DNA of 64,000 nucleotides from Rathayibacter oskolensis (GCF_900177245.1 NZ_FXBM01000001.1:558001-622000), one strand, 5' to 3'. Counted from the first letter of the stretch, positions 25,992-35,727 are shown. Made by a program: numbers and translations. Notes: generated from the letters alone by a model not told the origin.

Positions 25992-27578
25992 TCAGGAGTA
26001 CTGCGCGACGAGCTCGCGCTTCAGGACCTTGCCGCTCGGGCCCAGGGGGAGCGCGTCGACGAACTCGATGCGGCGCGGGTACTTGAAGGCGGCGAGGTGC
26101 TCGTTCGCGTAGGCGATCAGGTCCTCCGCGCTCGCCGATCCCTTCAGCACCACGGCGGCCAGGATCTCCTGCCCGTGGGTCTCATGTGGCACCCCGAACA
26201 CCGCCGCGTTCGCGACGGCGGGATGCCCGATCAGCACCTCCTCGACCTCCCGCGGGTACACGTTGTAGCCGTTGCGGATGATCATGTCCTTCGTGCGGTC
26301 GAGGATCCGGATGTAGTCCTCCTCGTCCTTCGTGCCGAGATCACCCGTGCGGAACCAGCCGTCGACGACCGCCTCCGCCGTCGCGGCCGGGTTGCCGAGG
26401 TACCCCTTCATCAGGTTGTGACCCCTGACCACGATCTCGCCGAGCTCCCCGCGGGGGAGCAGCTCGATGCGGTCGGTCACCTCCGCCCGCGCCACCTCGA
26501 CCTCGACGCCCCAGATCGGAGTGCCGACCGTCCCCGCCCGGGGCGGGACGCCGACATGGTTGAACGTGGCGACCGGCGAGGTCTCGGTCAGGCCGTAGCC
26601 CTCGTAGATCTCGACGCCGAACACCTCGCGGAACCGCTCGATGACCGCGACGGGCAGCGCGGCGCCTCCCGAGACCGCGTAGCGCAGCGGCGGGCGGTCC
26701 TCCCGCCGGGTCGCGGCGTCGAGCAGCGCGACGTACATCGTCGGGACGCCCTCGAACACGGTGCAGCCGTGGGCGATCATCGCCTCGAGCGCCGCGTCGC
26801 CGTCGAACCGGGGCACGAGCACCACCGTCGCGGCGGTGCGGAACGCGGTGTTCATCGCGCAGACCTGGCCGAAGGTGTGGAAGAGCGGGAGCGCGCCCAG
26901 GACCACGTCGCCCTGGTGCAGATCGAAGGTGTTCATCAGCAGCACGTCCGACTGCGAGACGATCGCGAAGTGGGTCCCCTCCGCGCCCTTGGGCCGACCG
27001 GTGGTGCCGCTGGTGTAGAGGATCGTCGCGGTGTCGAACGGCGACCGGGGAACGTACCCGTCGATCGGAGCGGCCTCTGCCGCGAGATCCTCGAGCCGGA
27101 CGAACGGGGTGCCGGCGTCGTCGGGCACCATCACGCTCAGCACCGGGACGTCGGCGAGAGCGGCACCGGCCGCGCCCTCGGCGAGCAGCGGCGCGGCGCA
27201 GACGAGGGCCTTCGCTCCGGAGTCGCGGAGCACGTAGGCGATCTCGTCGTGCTTGAGCAGGGCGTGCACCGGCACGACGACGGCACCGAGCGCGAGCACC
27301 GCGAAGTACCCGCGCGGGAAGTCGGGGACGTTCGGGATCAGCAGCGCGACCCGGTCGCCGGGGCCGATGCCCTGGCCGCGGAGTGCGCCCGCGTAGGCGC
27401 GGGTCTGGTCCCAGAGCGTGGCGTAGTCGAGTGCCAGCGGGCCGACGCGAACCGCGACGGTGTCGGGGGTGCGGCGTGCCGCCTCCGCGAGGATCGCCGC
27501 GACCGAGACCGTGCCGAACCCCGTCGAGTGCGGCGGTGCGGCGGGAGCCTCGGCGGATCGGGGTTCGGTGATGCTCAT
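25992..27578 (-). CDS. Acyl-CoA synthetase (AMP-forming), FadD-like
   Basis: This ligase activates a carboxylic acid, probably a fatty acid, to its CoA ester through an acyl-AMP. The 528-aa protein has the adenylation motifs ATILYTSGTTGRPKGAEGTH, EIYEGYGLTETSPVATFNHV, DGWFRTGDLGTKDEEDYIRI and RTKDMIIRNGYNVYPREVEE, and the catalytic lysine in PLGPSGKVLKRELV. ATG at 27578 follows GGAG by 5 nt. It is followed on the same strand by the lipoprotein gene and preceded by the stress-protein gene, with about 90 bp between. Chain-length preference cannot be read. Confidence 0.92.
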   Translation of the reverse strand: MSITEPRSAEAPAAPPHSTGFGTVSVAAILAEAARRTPDTVAVRVGPLALDYATLWDQTRAYAGALRGQGIGPGDRVALLIPNVPDFPRGYFAVLALGAVVVPVHALLKHDEIAYVLRDSGAKALVCAAPLLAEGAAGAALADVPVLSVMVPDDAGTPFVRLEDLAAEAAPIDGYVPRSPFDTATILYTSGTTGRPKGAEGTHFAIVSQSDVLLMNTFDLHQGDVVLGALPLFHTFGQVCAMNTAFRTAATVVLVPRFDGDAALEAMIAHGCTVFEGVPTMYVALLDAATRREDRPPLRYAVSGGAALPVAVIERFREVFGVEIYEGYGLTETSPVATFNHVGVPPRAGTVGTPIWGVEVEVARAEVTDRIELLPRGELGEIVVRGHNLMKGYLGNPAATAEAVVDGWFRTGDLGTKDEEDYIRILDRTKDMIIRNGYNVYPREVEEVLIGHPAVANAAVFGVPHETHGQEILAAVVLKGSASAEDLIAYANEHLAAFKYPRRIEFVDALPLGPSGKVLKRELVAQYS

Positions 27579-27667
27579 CGGGGCTCCAGTCGTCGTCGAC
27601 CACCGCGGATGCGGTTCTCCACGGTAGATCCGGGGCGAGCGACGTTCAAGCGCCGCGCACCGGATGC

Positions 27668-28528
27668 TCAGCGTGTGAGCGAGCGGTGACGGAGGATGAT
27701 CAGCGGCCCGGGGACGGTCAGCGCCAGGCTGTGGCTGACGGAGCCGAGCAGGAGCCGGAGGAAGGCGCCCCGTCCGTGGCTGCCCAGCACGAGCAGCCTG
27801 CTCGTCGCCGCCAGAGCTGTCAGGCGCTCCACCGGGTTGCCGCGGACGAGCAGCTGCCGCACCTCCAGGTCGGGGCAGGAGTCGCGCAGACCGACCAGGG
27901 ACTCCGCGAGCACCAGGTTCTCGTCCTCCTCGATCGCGTCGATGACGATCCGCTCGACGGGGACCGAGTCGGCCCACGCGCCGGGGAGCTGCCAGGCGTG
28001 CAGCGCGAGGAGGGGCTCGCCCAGGCGGTCCGCCTCCACCGCGGCGAGGCGGATCGCGGCGAGCGAGACCTCCGACCCGTCGACTCCGACCGCGACCCCG
28101 ACGCGCCCGCCGGCGCCGCTCGACGGGCCGGGGATCAGGGCGACGGCCGAGCGCGACGCCGCAGCGACCCGGACGGCGACCGGGGCGGTCACCACGCCTC
28201 CCCGGCGGGGGAGCGGCTGCGCGCCGAGCACGAGGAGGGCGTCGGCCGGTGCGGCGTCGGCGAGGAGGTGCACCGGGTCGCCCTCGAGCAGGCGCTCCCG
28301 GGTGCGCACCTCCGGGTACTCGGACGCGGCCAGGGAGCGGGCCTCCTCGAGCGCGGCGCCGGCGAGCCGCCGGTGCTCGGCGTCTGCGCCGGCCAGGCGG
28401 GCGCGGACCGGCTCGATCACCGTCACGAGGTCGACGGGCAGCCGATGCCCCCGCGCGTACTCCAGGCCCCAGCGCAGCGCGTCCGCGCTCCGATCCGAAC
28501 CGCTGACTCCGACCACGACCGCGTCCAT
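27668..28528 (-). CDS. Universal stress protein, two UspA domains
   Basis: The 286-aa protein consists of two tandem UspA folds. The first starts MDAVVVGVSGSDRSADALRW and ends SRSAVALIPG. The second starts VGVAVGVDGSEVSLAAIRLA and carries the ATP-binding motif GSHGRGAFLRLLLGS (G-x2-G-x9-G-S). The first domain has a degenerate version of that motif. The start ATG lies 6-7 nt after GAGGAGG; the frame is open further upstream but without a ribosome site. Such tandem proteins are common in actinobacteria and respond to oxygen or starvation. Confidence 0.9.
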   Translation of the reverse strand: MDAVVVGVSGSDRSADALRWGLEYARGHRLPVDLVTVIEPVRARLAGADAEHRRLAGAALEEARSLAASEYPEVRTRERLLEGDPVHLLADAAPADALLVLGAQPLPRRGGVVTAPVAVRVAAASRSAVALIPGPSSGAGGRVGVAVGVDGSEVSLAAIRLAAVEADRLGEPLLALHAWQLPGAWADSVPVERIVIDAIEEDENLVLAESLVGLRDSCPDLEVRQLLVRGNPVERLTALAATSRLLVLGSHGRGAFLRLLLGSVSHSLALTVPGPLIILRHRSLTR

Positions 28529-28601
28529 GGTGCGCCTCCTCATCGAGTGCCACGTACCCCTCCATCCTCCTCTTCCGAGCGGCCCAGCGGGAGTCTCGAC
28601 G

Positions 28602-28607
28602 TACAGT
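28602..28607 (+). promoter_or_regulatory. -10 box of a leaderless promoter (104-aa protein)
   Basis: TACAGT ends 6 nt before the ATG at 28614. Confidence 0.6.
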
Positions 28608-28613
28608 CGGAGC

Positions 28614-28928
28614 ATGGGTGACGACGGGCGGCGCTGGGGCGAGGCGGCGCTGTACACGGACGCCGTGCTGACGGCTCCGTTCGCTCTCGCCGTCATCGCC
28701 GAGGCGACCGGATCGCGCGTCGTGGGCGGGCGAACGGCCGACGCGCACGTACCCCTCTACAGCGGCCCGACCAGCGCCCGCGTCTCGGTGGCCGGCTTCG
28801 GCGACAGCGTGCCGATCACGGTCGACGTCCGCGACGAGCGCGGCCAGAAGGAGGCGCGCGCGGCGGCGCAGGCGCTCGGACTCGAGCTCGCGGCCTACGC
28901 GGGCTGGACGGTCACGCCCGGCTTCTGA
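28614..28928 (+). CDS. Small hypothetical protein (104 aa)
   Basis: I do not recognise this 104-aa protein. It starts MGDDGRRWGEAALYTDAVLT and has a mixed alpha/beta look with the stretch ARVSVAGFGDSVPITVDVRD and a helix EARAAAQALGLELAAYAGW. No signal peptide or membrane segment is visible. The leaderless -10 box supports it as a real gene. Its last 17 bp overlap the end of the convergent oxygenase gene. Confidence 0.65.
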   Translation: MGDDGRRWGEAALYTDAVLTAPFALAVIAEATGSRVVGGRTADAHVPLYSGPTSARVSVAGFGDSVPITVDVRDERGQKEARAAAQALGLELAAYAGWTVTPGF

Positions 28929-29715
28929 GCGACTCGGCCCGCACGCGGGCGAGGTAGTAGCGGCTCGGCGCCGTCCGGACGGCCGTGGGCAGCAGGCGGT
29001 AGACCGCGAAGGTGCGGGAGAGCGCTCGCGCGAACCGCGCCTCCTGCAGCGGCGACCAGCGGAAGCCGAAGCCGGCGCGGACGCCCGGGGGCAGGAGCCC
29101 GGCGGTCATCAGGCGGAGGTAGGGGCCGAGCGGGCGGAGCCACCAGGCCGCGATGCCGCCGCCGAGCAGGTCGCGCGCGACCCGCCTCGCCGCCGGTGTG
29201 ACCTCGAGTCGCGCGACCTCCGCCTCCCAGTAGGAGTCGAACGCCGCGCGGGAGGACGGCCACATCGCCTCCGGCATCTGCAGGGCCGTGCCGACGACGC
29301 GCGAGCGGTGCACGATCTCGTCGGCCTCGTCAGCGCTCAACGCGCCGAACGCCCCCTCGTAGAGCTGGAGCATCGACTGCGTGATCGTCGCGGCGACCCA
29401 GCGCTGCAGCTCCGGGTCGAACGCGGTGTAGCCCGGGCCCCTGACGGGAGCGTGCGCGCGGTTCACCCGCCGCCGCACGGCCCGGACGTCGTCTTCGGAG
29501 CCGTACTGCAGGGCGTAGAGGTAGGAGAGCGTCCCGTGCAGTCGTCCGATCGCCCGGTGGACGAAGTCGGAGTGCTCGGCGACGCCCGAGCCGACCGCCG
29601 GATGAGCGACCTGCAGGAGGATCGCACGGGCGCCGGCGACGAGGAAGACGCCCTCGCGGAAGACGTCCCGATCGGCGGGCGTCGTGGTCGCGGCGGACGG
29701 TCGGGCGGAGGGCAC
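28912..29715 (-). CDS. MpaB/DUF2236-family oxygenase
   Basis: The 267-aa protein belongs to the family of MpaB-like and latex-clearing-protein-like haem oxygenases (DUF2236). Hallmarks are [60 protein letters not shown] and an ending [19 protein letters not shown] with tail. His residues in the first two blocks are candidate haem ligands. The substrate is unknown. The GTG start is leaderless, 6 nt behind TAGCGT. Confidence 0.85.
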   Translation of the reverse strand: MPSARPSAATTTPADRDVFREGVFLVAGARAILLQVAHPAVGSGVAEHSDFVHRAIGRLHGTLSYLYALQYGSEDDVRAVRRRVNRAHAPVRGPGYTAFDPELQRWVAATITQSMLQLYEGAFGALSADEADEIVHRSRVVGTALQMPEAMWPSSRAAFDSYWEAEVARLEVTPAARRVARDLLGGGIAAWWLRPLGPYLRLMTAGLLPPGVRAGFGFRWSPLQEARFARALSRTFAVYRLLPTAVRTAPSRYYLARVRAESLRSRA

Positions 29716-29721
29716 GATTCC

Positions 29722-29727
29722 ACGCTA
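29722..29727 (-). promoter_or_regulatory. -10 box of a leaderless promoter (MpaB-like oxygenase)
   Basis: On the minus strand TAGCGT ends 6 nt before the GTG at 29715. Confidence 0.6.
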
Positions 29728-29759
29728 CGCGGCACGGGAAGCGCTCCGCACACGCGGAG

Positions 29760-29765
29760 TAGACT
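29760..29765 (+). promoter_or_regulatory. -10 box of the sucCD promoter
   Basis: TAGACT lies about 90 nt before the sucC start and would give an 80-nt leader. Confidence 0.45.
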
Positions 29766-29854
29766 CGGCGCGGCCCAGGACAGTGCCGACTCCGGCGCGC
29801 GGGCCACTTCGGACTCGAAACGCAAGCGCGCTCGGCGCGGAATGGGAATGCAGC

Positions 29855-31018
29855 GTGGATCTCTTCGAATACCAGGCCCGTGATCTGTTCGAGAAGTACG
29901 GCGTCCCCGTGCTCCCGGGCATCGTCGCCGACACGCCCGAGGAGGTGCGCGCCGCCGCCGAGAAGCTGGGCGGCGTCACCGTCGTCAAGGCGCAGGTGAA
30001 GATCGGCGGCCGCGGCAAGGCCGGCGGAGTGAAGGTCGCGAAGACCGCCGACGACGCCTTCGCGGCGGCGCAGTCGATCCTCGGTCTCGACATCAAGGGC
30101 CACGTCGTCAAGCGCGTCATGGTCGCCGGCGGCGCCCGCATCGACCGCGAGTTCTACTTCTCGGTCCTGCTCGACCGGGCGAACCGCTCCTACCTCTCGC
30201 TCACCTCCTACGAGGGCGGCATGGAGATCGAGCAGCTCGCCGTCGAGCGCCCCGAGGCTCTCGCCCGCGTCGAGGTCGTCCCCGGTCAGGGCATCGACCT
30301 CGCCAAGGCCGAGGAGATCGCGCGTGCCGCGAAGTTCCCGGAGGAGCTGATCGCCAAGGTCGCCCCGGTGCTGGTCACGCTCTACGACGTCTACACCGGC
30401 GAGGACGCGACCCTCGTCGAGGTGAACCCGCTGGTCCTCACCGAGGAGGGCGACATCGTCGCGCTCGACGGCAAGGTCTCGATCGACGAGAACGCCGGCT
30501 TCCGCCACCCCGAGCACGCCGCGCTCGAGGACAAGGACGCCGCCGATCCGCTCGAGGCGAAGGCCAAGGAGAACGACCTCAACTACGTGAAGCTCGACGG
30601 CGAGGTCGGCATCATCGGCAACGGCGCAGGTCTCGTCATGTCTACCCTCGACGTCGTCGCCTACGCCGGTGAGAAGCACAACGGAGTGAAGCCGGCGAAC
30701 TTCCTCGACATCGGCGGCGGAGCCTCCGCCCAGGTGATGGCGAACGGCCTCGACGTGATCCTCGGCGACGAGCAGGTCAAGAGCGTCTTCGTCAACGTCT
30801 TCGGAGGCATCACCGCCTGCGACGCGGTCGCCAACGGCATCCTCCAGGCCCTCGAGATCCTCGGCGACTCGGCGACCAAGCCGCTCGTCGTCCGCCTCGA
30901 CGGCAACAAGGTCGAGGAGGGCCGCGCGATCCTCGAGGCCGCCGCCAACCCGCTCATCACCCTGGCCGCGACGATGGACGAGGGCGCCGACAAGGCCGCC
31001 GCACTCGCCGCCGCGTAA
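29855..31018 (+). CDS. sucC: Succinyl-CoA synthetase beta subunit
   Basis: With SucD this enzyme interconverts succinyl-CoA and succinate while forming ATP or GTP in the citric acid cycle. The 387-aa protein has an ATP-grasp domain ([40 protein letters not shown] region) and the ligase domain motif [20 protein letters not shown]. It starts at GTG ([20 protein letters not shown]), where all homologues begin; the ribosome site is weak. SucD follows after 34 bp. Confidence 0.95.
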   Translation: MDLFEYQARDLFEKYGVPVLPGIVADTPEEVRAAAEKLGGVTVVKAQVKIGGRGKAGGVKVAKTADDAFAAAQSILGLDIKGHVVKRVMVAGGARIDREFYFSVLLDRANRSYLSLTSYEGGMEIEQLAVERPEALARVEVVPGQGIDLAKAEEIARAAKFPEELIAKVAPVLVTLYDVYTGEDATLVEVNPLVLTEEGDIVALDGKVSIDENAGFRHPEHAALEDKDAADPLEAKAKENDLNYVKLDGEVGIIGNGAGLVMSTLDVVAYAGEKHNGVKPANFLDIGGGASAQVMANGLDVILGDEQVKSVFVNVFGGITACDAVANGILQALEILGDSATKPLVVRLDGNKVEEGRAILEAAANPLITLAATMDEGADKAAALAAA

Positions 31019-31052
31019 CGATCCCGACGACTCAAGGAATCAGAGAACAAGC

Positions 31053-31940
31053 ATGTCGATCTTCCTCACCAAGGACTCCAAGGTCATCGTCCAGGGCATC
31101 ACCGGCGGCGAGGGCACCAAGCACACCGCACTGATGCTCAAGGCCGGCACGAACGTCGTCGGAGGCGTGAACGCGCGCAAGGCGGGCACGACCGTCACCC
31201 ACGGCGACGTGGAGCTGCCCGTCTTCGGCACCGTCAAGGAGGCCATCGAGGCCACCGGCGCCGACGTCTCCATCGCGTTCGTCCCGCCCGCCTTCTCGAA
31301 GGACGCCGTTATCGAGGCGATCGACGCCGAGATCGGCCTCCTCGTCGTGATCACCGAGGGCATCCCCGTGCAGGACTCGGCCGAGTTCTGGGCCTACGCG
31401 CAGGAGAAGGGCAACAAGACCCGCATCATCGGGCCGAACTGCCCGGGCATCATCACGCCAGGCGAGTCGCTCGTCGGCATCACCCCGGCGACGATCACCG
31501 GCAAGGGCCCGATCGGTCTCGTGTCGAAGTCGGGCACCCTGACCTACCAGATGATGTACGAGCTGCGCGATCTGGGCTTCTCGACCGCGATCGGCATCGG
31601 CGGTGACCCGATCATCGGCACCACGCACATCGACGCGCTCGCCGCGTTCGAGGCCGACCCCGAGACGAAGGCCATCGTGATGATCGGCGAGATCGGCGGA
31701 GACGCCGAGGAGCGCGCCGCCGACTTCATCAAGGCGAACGTCACCAAGCCGGTCGTCGGCTACGTCGCGGGCTTCACCGCTCCCGAGGGCAAGACCATGG
31801 GCCACGCCGGCGCCATCGTCTCGGGCTCGGCCGGCACGGCGCAGGCCAAGAAGGAGGCCCTCGAGGCCGCCGGCGTGAAGGTCGGCAAGACCCCGTCCGA
31901 GACGGCCGACCTGCTGCGCGAGGTCTACGCCGCCCTCTAG
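31053..31940 (+). CDS. sucD: Succinyl-CoA synthetase alpha subunit
   Basis: The 295-aa subunit binds CoA and carries the phosphohistidine. The CoA-binding Rossmann domain starts [20 protein letters not shown]. The nucleotide region holds [20 protein letters not shown], and the active-site His is in [20 protein letters not shown]. It is co-transcribed with sucC, and CAAGGAATCAGAGAA precedes the ATG. A terminator with a T-rich tail follows. Confidence 0.96.
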   Translation: MSIFLTKDSKVIVQGITGGEGTKHTALMLKAGTNVVGGVNARKAGTTVTHGDVELPVFGTVKEAIEATGADVSIAFVPPAFSKDAVIEAIDAEIGLLVVITEGIPVQDSAEFWAYAQEKGNKTRIIGPNCPGIITPGESLVGITPATITGKGPIGLVSKSGTLTYQMMYELRDLGFSTAIGIGGDPIIGTTHIDALAAFEADPETKAIVMIGEIGGDAEERAADFIKANVTKPVVGYVAGFTAPEGKTMGHAGAIVSGSAGTAQAKKEALEAAGVKVGKTPSETADLLREVYAAL

Positions 31941-31950
31941 CCGTCTCGAG

Positions 31951-31999
31951 GAGCGGACGGGATCGCGCCCACCGGCGCCGGTCTCGTCCGCTCTTCGTC
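31951..31999 (+). terminator. Rho-independent-like terminator after sucD
   Basis: GAGCGGACGGGA and TCTCGTCCGCTC pair over 12 positions (one G-U) and are followed by TTCGTCTTTC. Confidence 0.75.
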
Positions 32000-32066
32000 T
32001 TTCAGCGCAGTGGTGCCCGCGGATCCCGGCGGTGCCGGATCGCGGTTCGCGAGCGGGGCGGCGCGG

Positions 32067-32072
32067 TAGCGT
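32067..32072 (+). promoter_or_regulatory. -10 box of a leaderless promoter (luciferase-like gene)
   Basis: TAGCGT ends 7 nt before the GTG at 32080. Confidence 0.6.
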
Positions 32073-32079
32073 CGGAGGG

Positions 32080-33138
32080 GTGACCCGCCGCCTCGGACTC
32101 GACTTCCTCACCTTCGTGCCCTACCCGGAGGGGCCCGAGCGGCCCGGCGATGCCGCGCGCAGTCTCGAGGACGGCCTCGCGCTCTTCGAGTTCGCCGAGG
32201 AGCTCGGCTACGACACCGGCTGGGTGCGCGTGCGCCACTTCGAGCGCTTCCTGGCCTCGCCGATGACCTTCTTCGCCGCCGCCTCGCAGCGCACGCGCCG
32301 TCTCCGCCTGGGAACCGCGGTGATCGGCGTCCGCTACGAGTCGCCGATCCGCCTCGCCGAGGACGCGGCGACCGTCGACCTGCTCTCGGGCGGCCGGCTC
32401 GACCTCGGAGTGAGCAGCGGTTTCGCACACCTCTCCTCCGTCTTCGACGGCGTGTTCGGCCAAGCCGACCGCGAGTTCCGGGCCGAGGCGCAGGAGCGGA
32501 TCGCGCGCCTCCGCGACGCTCTCACCGGCGCCACTCTCGGCATCGCCGAGTCGGCGCTGATGTCGGTACCGGTCGGCGCCCCGCTGATCCAGCAGCCGCA
32601 CGCTCCCGGGCTCGCCGACCGCCTCTGGTACGGCGCGGGCACGGTCGCCTCGGCGGTCCGCGCGGGCGAGCAGGGGATGCACCTCCAGGTCTCCACCCTC
32701 AACACGGAGGAGACGGGTCTGCCGTTCGCCCAGCAGCAGGCCGCGCAGATCCGCGCCTACCGCGAGGCGTTCGCCGCGGCGCACCCCGACCGCACGTCGC
32801 GAGTGACCGCGGGGCGCATCGTCCTCCCGCTGCTCGATGCGGCCGATGAGGAGGCGCACCGTCCGTTCATCGACGGCTACCTCGCGAGGATGGACGACGA
32901 CGGGCGCCCGCGCACCGCCGACCGGTCGATCATCGCGGCGCCGATGCGCTTCAGCCCGCTCCACTCCGGCACCGCGGACGAGATCGTCGCGTCGCTCACG
33001 GCCGACCCCGCTGTGGCGGAGGCCGACTCCCTCACGATCACGCTCCCCGCGGTCGGCGGTGTCGAGTCGCACCGCCGCATCCTCCGGGCGGTCGCAGACG
33101 ACATCGCGCCGCGGCTCGGATGGACGCCGCAGCGCTAG
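32080..33138 (+). CDS. LLM-class flavin-dependent oxidoreductase
   Basis: This 352-aa protein has the luciferase-like monooxygenase TIM barrel: LGLDFLTFVPYPEGPERPGD at the start, DGLALFEFAEELGYDTGWVR, TRRLRLGTAVIGVRYESPIR and the hallmark AEDAATVDLLSGGRLDLGVS. It would use FMN or F420; the sequence alone does not settle which. The GTG at 32080 is chosen from the -10 box and the conserved N-terminal strand. It converges with the TMEM175-like gene, 4 bp apart. Confidence 0.87.
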   Translation: MTRRLGLDFLTFVPYPEGPERPGDAARSLEDGLALFEFAEELGYDTGWVRVRHFERFLASPMTFFAAASQRTRRLRLGTAVIGVRYESPIRLAEDAATVDLLSGGRLDLGVSSGFAHLSSVFDGVFGQADREFRAEAQERIARLRDALTGATLGIAESALMSVPVGAPLIQQPHAPGLADRLWYGAGTVASAVRAGEQGMHLQVSTLNTEETGLPFAQQQAAQIRAYREAFAAAHPDRTSRVTAGRIVLPLLDAADEEAHRPFIDGYLARMDDDGRPRTADRSIIAAPMRFSPLHSGTADEIVASLTADPAVAEADSLTITLPAVGGVESHRRILRAVADDIAPRLGWTPQR

Positions 33139-33142
33139 CCGC

Positions 33143-34381
33143 TCAGCGCTCCTGCCGGCGCGCGAGCACGAGCCAGAGCGGGCGCTGCAGGGTGAGCAGC
33201 AGGAGCCACCACAGCCCGACGGACGGCACCAGGAGCGCGAGCACGAGCGCAAGGGCGAGCAGCCCGAACGGGACCGATGGCCGGCTCAGCCGCACCCGGC
33301 CGGCTCCCGCCCGCATCAGCCCGGGCCGCCGCAGCAGATGCCACTCGATCAGCACCAGAGTGCCGCTCATCACCACCATCGTCCCGATGTAGAGACCGAT
33401 GGTCGCCCGGGAGTCGGGCAGCTGGGCGAGCGCACTCGTGGTGAAGGGGAAGAACGCGACCGAGGCGAGCCAGAGCAGGTCCAGCCACACCAGGCCGGCG
33501 TCGTAGTCGCCCGCGAGCTCGAACACGCGGTGGTGGGGCACCCAGAACACGGCGATGAGGGTGAACGAGAGCCCGAACGCGAGCAGCGAGTCGCGGTGCT
33601 GGTCGAGGACATCGGCGACGCCTCCGCCCTCCCGCCCGATCTCGGGGGCGACCTCGACCAGCGGCAGCACGAGGATCGTGATCGCGATGGCGACGGTGGC
33701 GTCCGAGAAGTTGACGATCCGGTCGAGTCCGCGGCTCGTCCGGGTCCGCCGCCGGGGCTCGGGGGAGCGGCCGCGGTGCACCAGGCGCTCGATCGGACCG
33801 GCCAGCAGGAGCAGCAGCAGCCAGAACATGTTGACGGCCGGCACGGTCACGGCGAGGACGAGGGCGAGGAGGAGGAGGCCGATGACGACGAGGGAACGGG
33901 ACGACGAGCGCAGCGGATCGACTCCCGGAGCGAGCAGCTCGGGGTCACGGCGCAGGATCAGCTGCATCGAGAGGGTCGCGGCGCTCGCGACGATCATGGT
34001 GCCGATGTAGAGGGCGAAGACCGACGGATCCGTCACGAACACGTTCGAGAGCAGGTTCGCCGCGAACGGGAGCAGCACGATCGCCGCCAGCCAGACGAAG
34101 TTCACGGTCACGAGAGCCGTGGAGTAGCGCTCGACGCCCTCGAAGACGGCGTGATGGACGAGCCACAGGCGGCCGATCACGGCGAAGGTGATGAAGAAGG
34201 CCGAGAGCGTCCCTCCGTGCGCCGCGAGGAGCGAGCCGAGATCGGAGAAGCCGCCCTGCTCGACCACGTCGACGAGCGGCAGCACCAGGAAGGTGATCGC
34301 GATCGCCACCGTGGCGTCGGTGAAGTTCACGAGCCGGTCGAGTCCGCGCTCGGTCCGCCAGCCGCCAGCCGTCCCCGTCAC
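33143..34381 (-). CDS. TMEM175-family potassium-channel-like protein with two tandem channel domains
   Basis: The 412-aa protein contains two copies of the six-helix TMEM175 (DUF1211) unit. Copy one starts RGLDRLVNFTDATVAIAITF (residues 12-31) and copy two starts RGLDRIVNFSDATVAIAITI (near residue 215-235). Both keep the R-x-x-x-F(S/T)D selectivity-helix signature. The order of segments then repeats, for example FALYIGTMIVASAATLSMQL against IGLYIGTMVVMSGTLVLIEW. Most bacterial members have one unit of about 200 aa and assemble as tetramers; the duplicated form is the arrangement of the animal lysosomal channel. The GTG start is leaderless. Confidence 0.85.
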   Translation of the reverse strand: MTGTAGGWRTERGLDRLVNFTDATVAIAITFLVLPLVDVVEQGGFSDLGSLLAAHGGTLSAFFITFAVIGRLWLVHHAVFEGVERYSTALVTVNFVWLAAIVLLPFAANLLSNVFVTDPSVFALYIGTMIVASAATLSMQLILRRDPELLAPGVDPLRSSSRSLVVIGLLLLALVLAVTVPAVNMFWLLLLLLAGPIERLVHRGRSPEPRRRTRTSRGLDRIVNFSDATVAIAITILVLPLVEVAPEIGREGGGVADVLDQHRDSLLAFGLSFTLIAVFWVPHHRVFELAGDYDAGLVWLDLLWLASVAFFPFTTSALAQLPDSRATIGLYIGTMVVMSGTLVLIEWHLLRRPGLMRAGAGRVRLSRPSVPFGLLALALVLALLVPSVGLWWLLLLTLQRPLWLVLARRQER

Positions 34382-34387
34382 GCAACG

Positions 34388-34393
34388 ACCCTA
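34388..34393 (-). promoter_or_regulatory. -10 box of a leaderless promoter (TMEM175-like gene)
   Basis: On the minus strand TAGGGT ends 6 nt before the GTG at 34381. Confidence 0.6.
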
Positions 34394-34453
34394 GGGGAGG
34401 CGGCGGTGTCCGCGCGCGGGGCGTCGCTGACCGCTCGCGACCGAGCCCGCCGC

Positions 34454-34459
34454 TAGGCT
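34454..34459 (+). promoter_or_regulatory. -10 box for the DUF6350 gene
   Basis: TAGGCT ends 10 nt before the ATG at 34470. Confidence 0.45.
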
Positions 34460-34469
34460 CGTCAGGCCC

Positions 34470-35684
34470 ATGAACCGGATCACCGTCGCCCTCCTCGCCG
34501 CCTTCGACGCCGCGCTCTCGGCGCTGATCGGCATCGCGATCTCGCTGGTCCCGCTGACCGTGCTCTGGGCTGTGCAGTACGACACCGCGGTCGACTGGGG
34601 GGTGTTCTGGCGGGTCGCCGCCGACGCCTGGCTGCTCGGTCACGGCGCCGATCTGCAGGCGGCTCTCGCCCCCGATTCGGCTCTCGCCCTCGGGCTCCCG
34701 GGGGGCACGGAGGCGTTCGCCGTCACGATCGCGCCCCTCGGCTTCGCGCTCCTCGCGGTCCTCCTCGGAGCGCGGACCGGTCGGCGCGCGCAGGAGTCGC
34801 CCTTCCGCCTCATCGGCTTCGGCGTCTCGATCGCCACCTACCTCCTCCTCGCGTTCCTGGTGACTCTGAGCTCCTCCGCCCCGATCGCGTCGATCGACAC
34901 CGTCCAGGGGACGCTGCTGCCTCCGCTGGTCTTCGGTCTCGGAGTCGCCATCGGCGCCGGGATCCACTCGGCGGCCAGCGGCGAACGCGACCGGCTCGGC
35001 GAGCTCGTGCGGGACGCGTTCGAGCGCCTCCCCGAGCTCGCGCGGTCGCTCGTGCTCCTGTCGCTGCGGGGCGGCGCGCTCGCGACGTCGGCCGTCGTCG
35101 GCGCGGCCGCCGTGCTCGTCGCGGTCCTCCTCGTCGTGAACTACTCCTCCGTCGTCGCCCTCTACGAGGGCCTGGGTGCGGAGGCGCTCGGCGGTCTCGC
35201 GCTGACCCTGGGGCAGCTCGCGCTCCTGCCGAACCTCGTCGTCTGGGCGGCGAGCTGGCTCGTCGGGCCGGGCTTCGCGATCGGCGCCGGGTCGTCGGTC
35301 GGCCCCGCGGGCACGCTGCTCGGGCCGATCCCCTCCCTGCCGGTGCTCGCGGCGCTTCCGCAGGGCGACCTGTCGTTCGGATTCCTCGGCCTCCTGGTGC
35401 CGCTGCTCGCAGGCTTCGCCGCAGGGTGGCGGCTCCGGCGCGCCGTGATCGACGCTCTCGACGGTCGGTCGCTCCTGCGCTGGGGTGCGGCCGCGGCGGG
35501 CGGGATCGGCCTGGCGGGGGGACTGGTGCTCGGACTCCTCGCCTGGTTCTCCGCCGGCGCGGCGGGGCCGGGACACCTCGCGCAGGTGGGCCCGGATCCG
35601 CTCCTCGTCTGGGCGGTGGCGGCGCTCGAGATCGCCGTCGCGGCGGGCATCGGTCTCGCCTCCGGTCGCCCCTCGCGCGACTGA
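34470..35684 (+). CDS. DUF6350-family polytopic membrane protein
   Basis: The 404-aa protein has about ten hydrophobic segments and begins MNRITVALLAAFDAALSALI. Features shared with the actinobacterial DUF6350 (PerM-like) family are LTVLWAVQYDTAVDWGVFWR and QLALLPNLVVWAASWLVGPG. The function is unknown. Such genes very often sit directly upstream of purN, as here (43 bp gap). An independent leaderless promoter for purN suggests they need not be co-expressed. Confidence 0.82.
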   Translation: MNRITVALLAAFDAALSALIGIAISLVPLTVLWAVQYDTAVDWGVFWRVAADAWLLGHGADLQAALAPDSALALGLPGGTEAFAVTIAPLGFALLAVLLGARTGRRAQESPFRLIGFGVSIATYLLLAFLVTLSSSAPIASIDTVQGTLLPPLVFGLGVAIGAGIHSAASGERDRLGELVRDAFERLPELARSLVLLSLRGGALATSAVVGAAAVLVAVLLVVNYSSVVALYEGLGAEALGGLALTLGQLALLPNLVVWAASWLVGPGFAIGAGSSVGPAGTLLGPIPSLPVLAALPQGDLSFGFLGLLVPLLAGFAAGWRLRRAVIDALDGRSLLRWGAAAAGGIGLAGGLVLGLLAWFSAGAAGPGHLAQVGPDPLLVWAVAALEIAVAAGIGLASGRPSRD

Positions 35685-35715
35685 GGGCGCGCTGGTCGAC
35701 GCGGGAGGGCTCCCC

Positions 35716-35721
35716 TAGACT
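35716..35721 (+). promoter_or_regulatory. -10 box of a leaderless promoter (purN)
   Basis: TAGACT ends 6 nt before the GTG at 35728. Confidence 0.65.
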
Positions 35722-35727
35722 TGCGCG

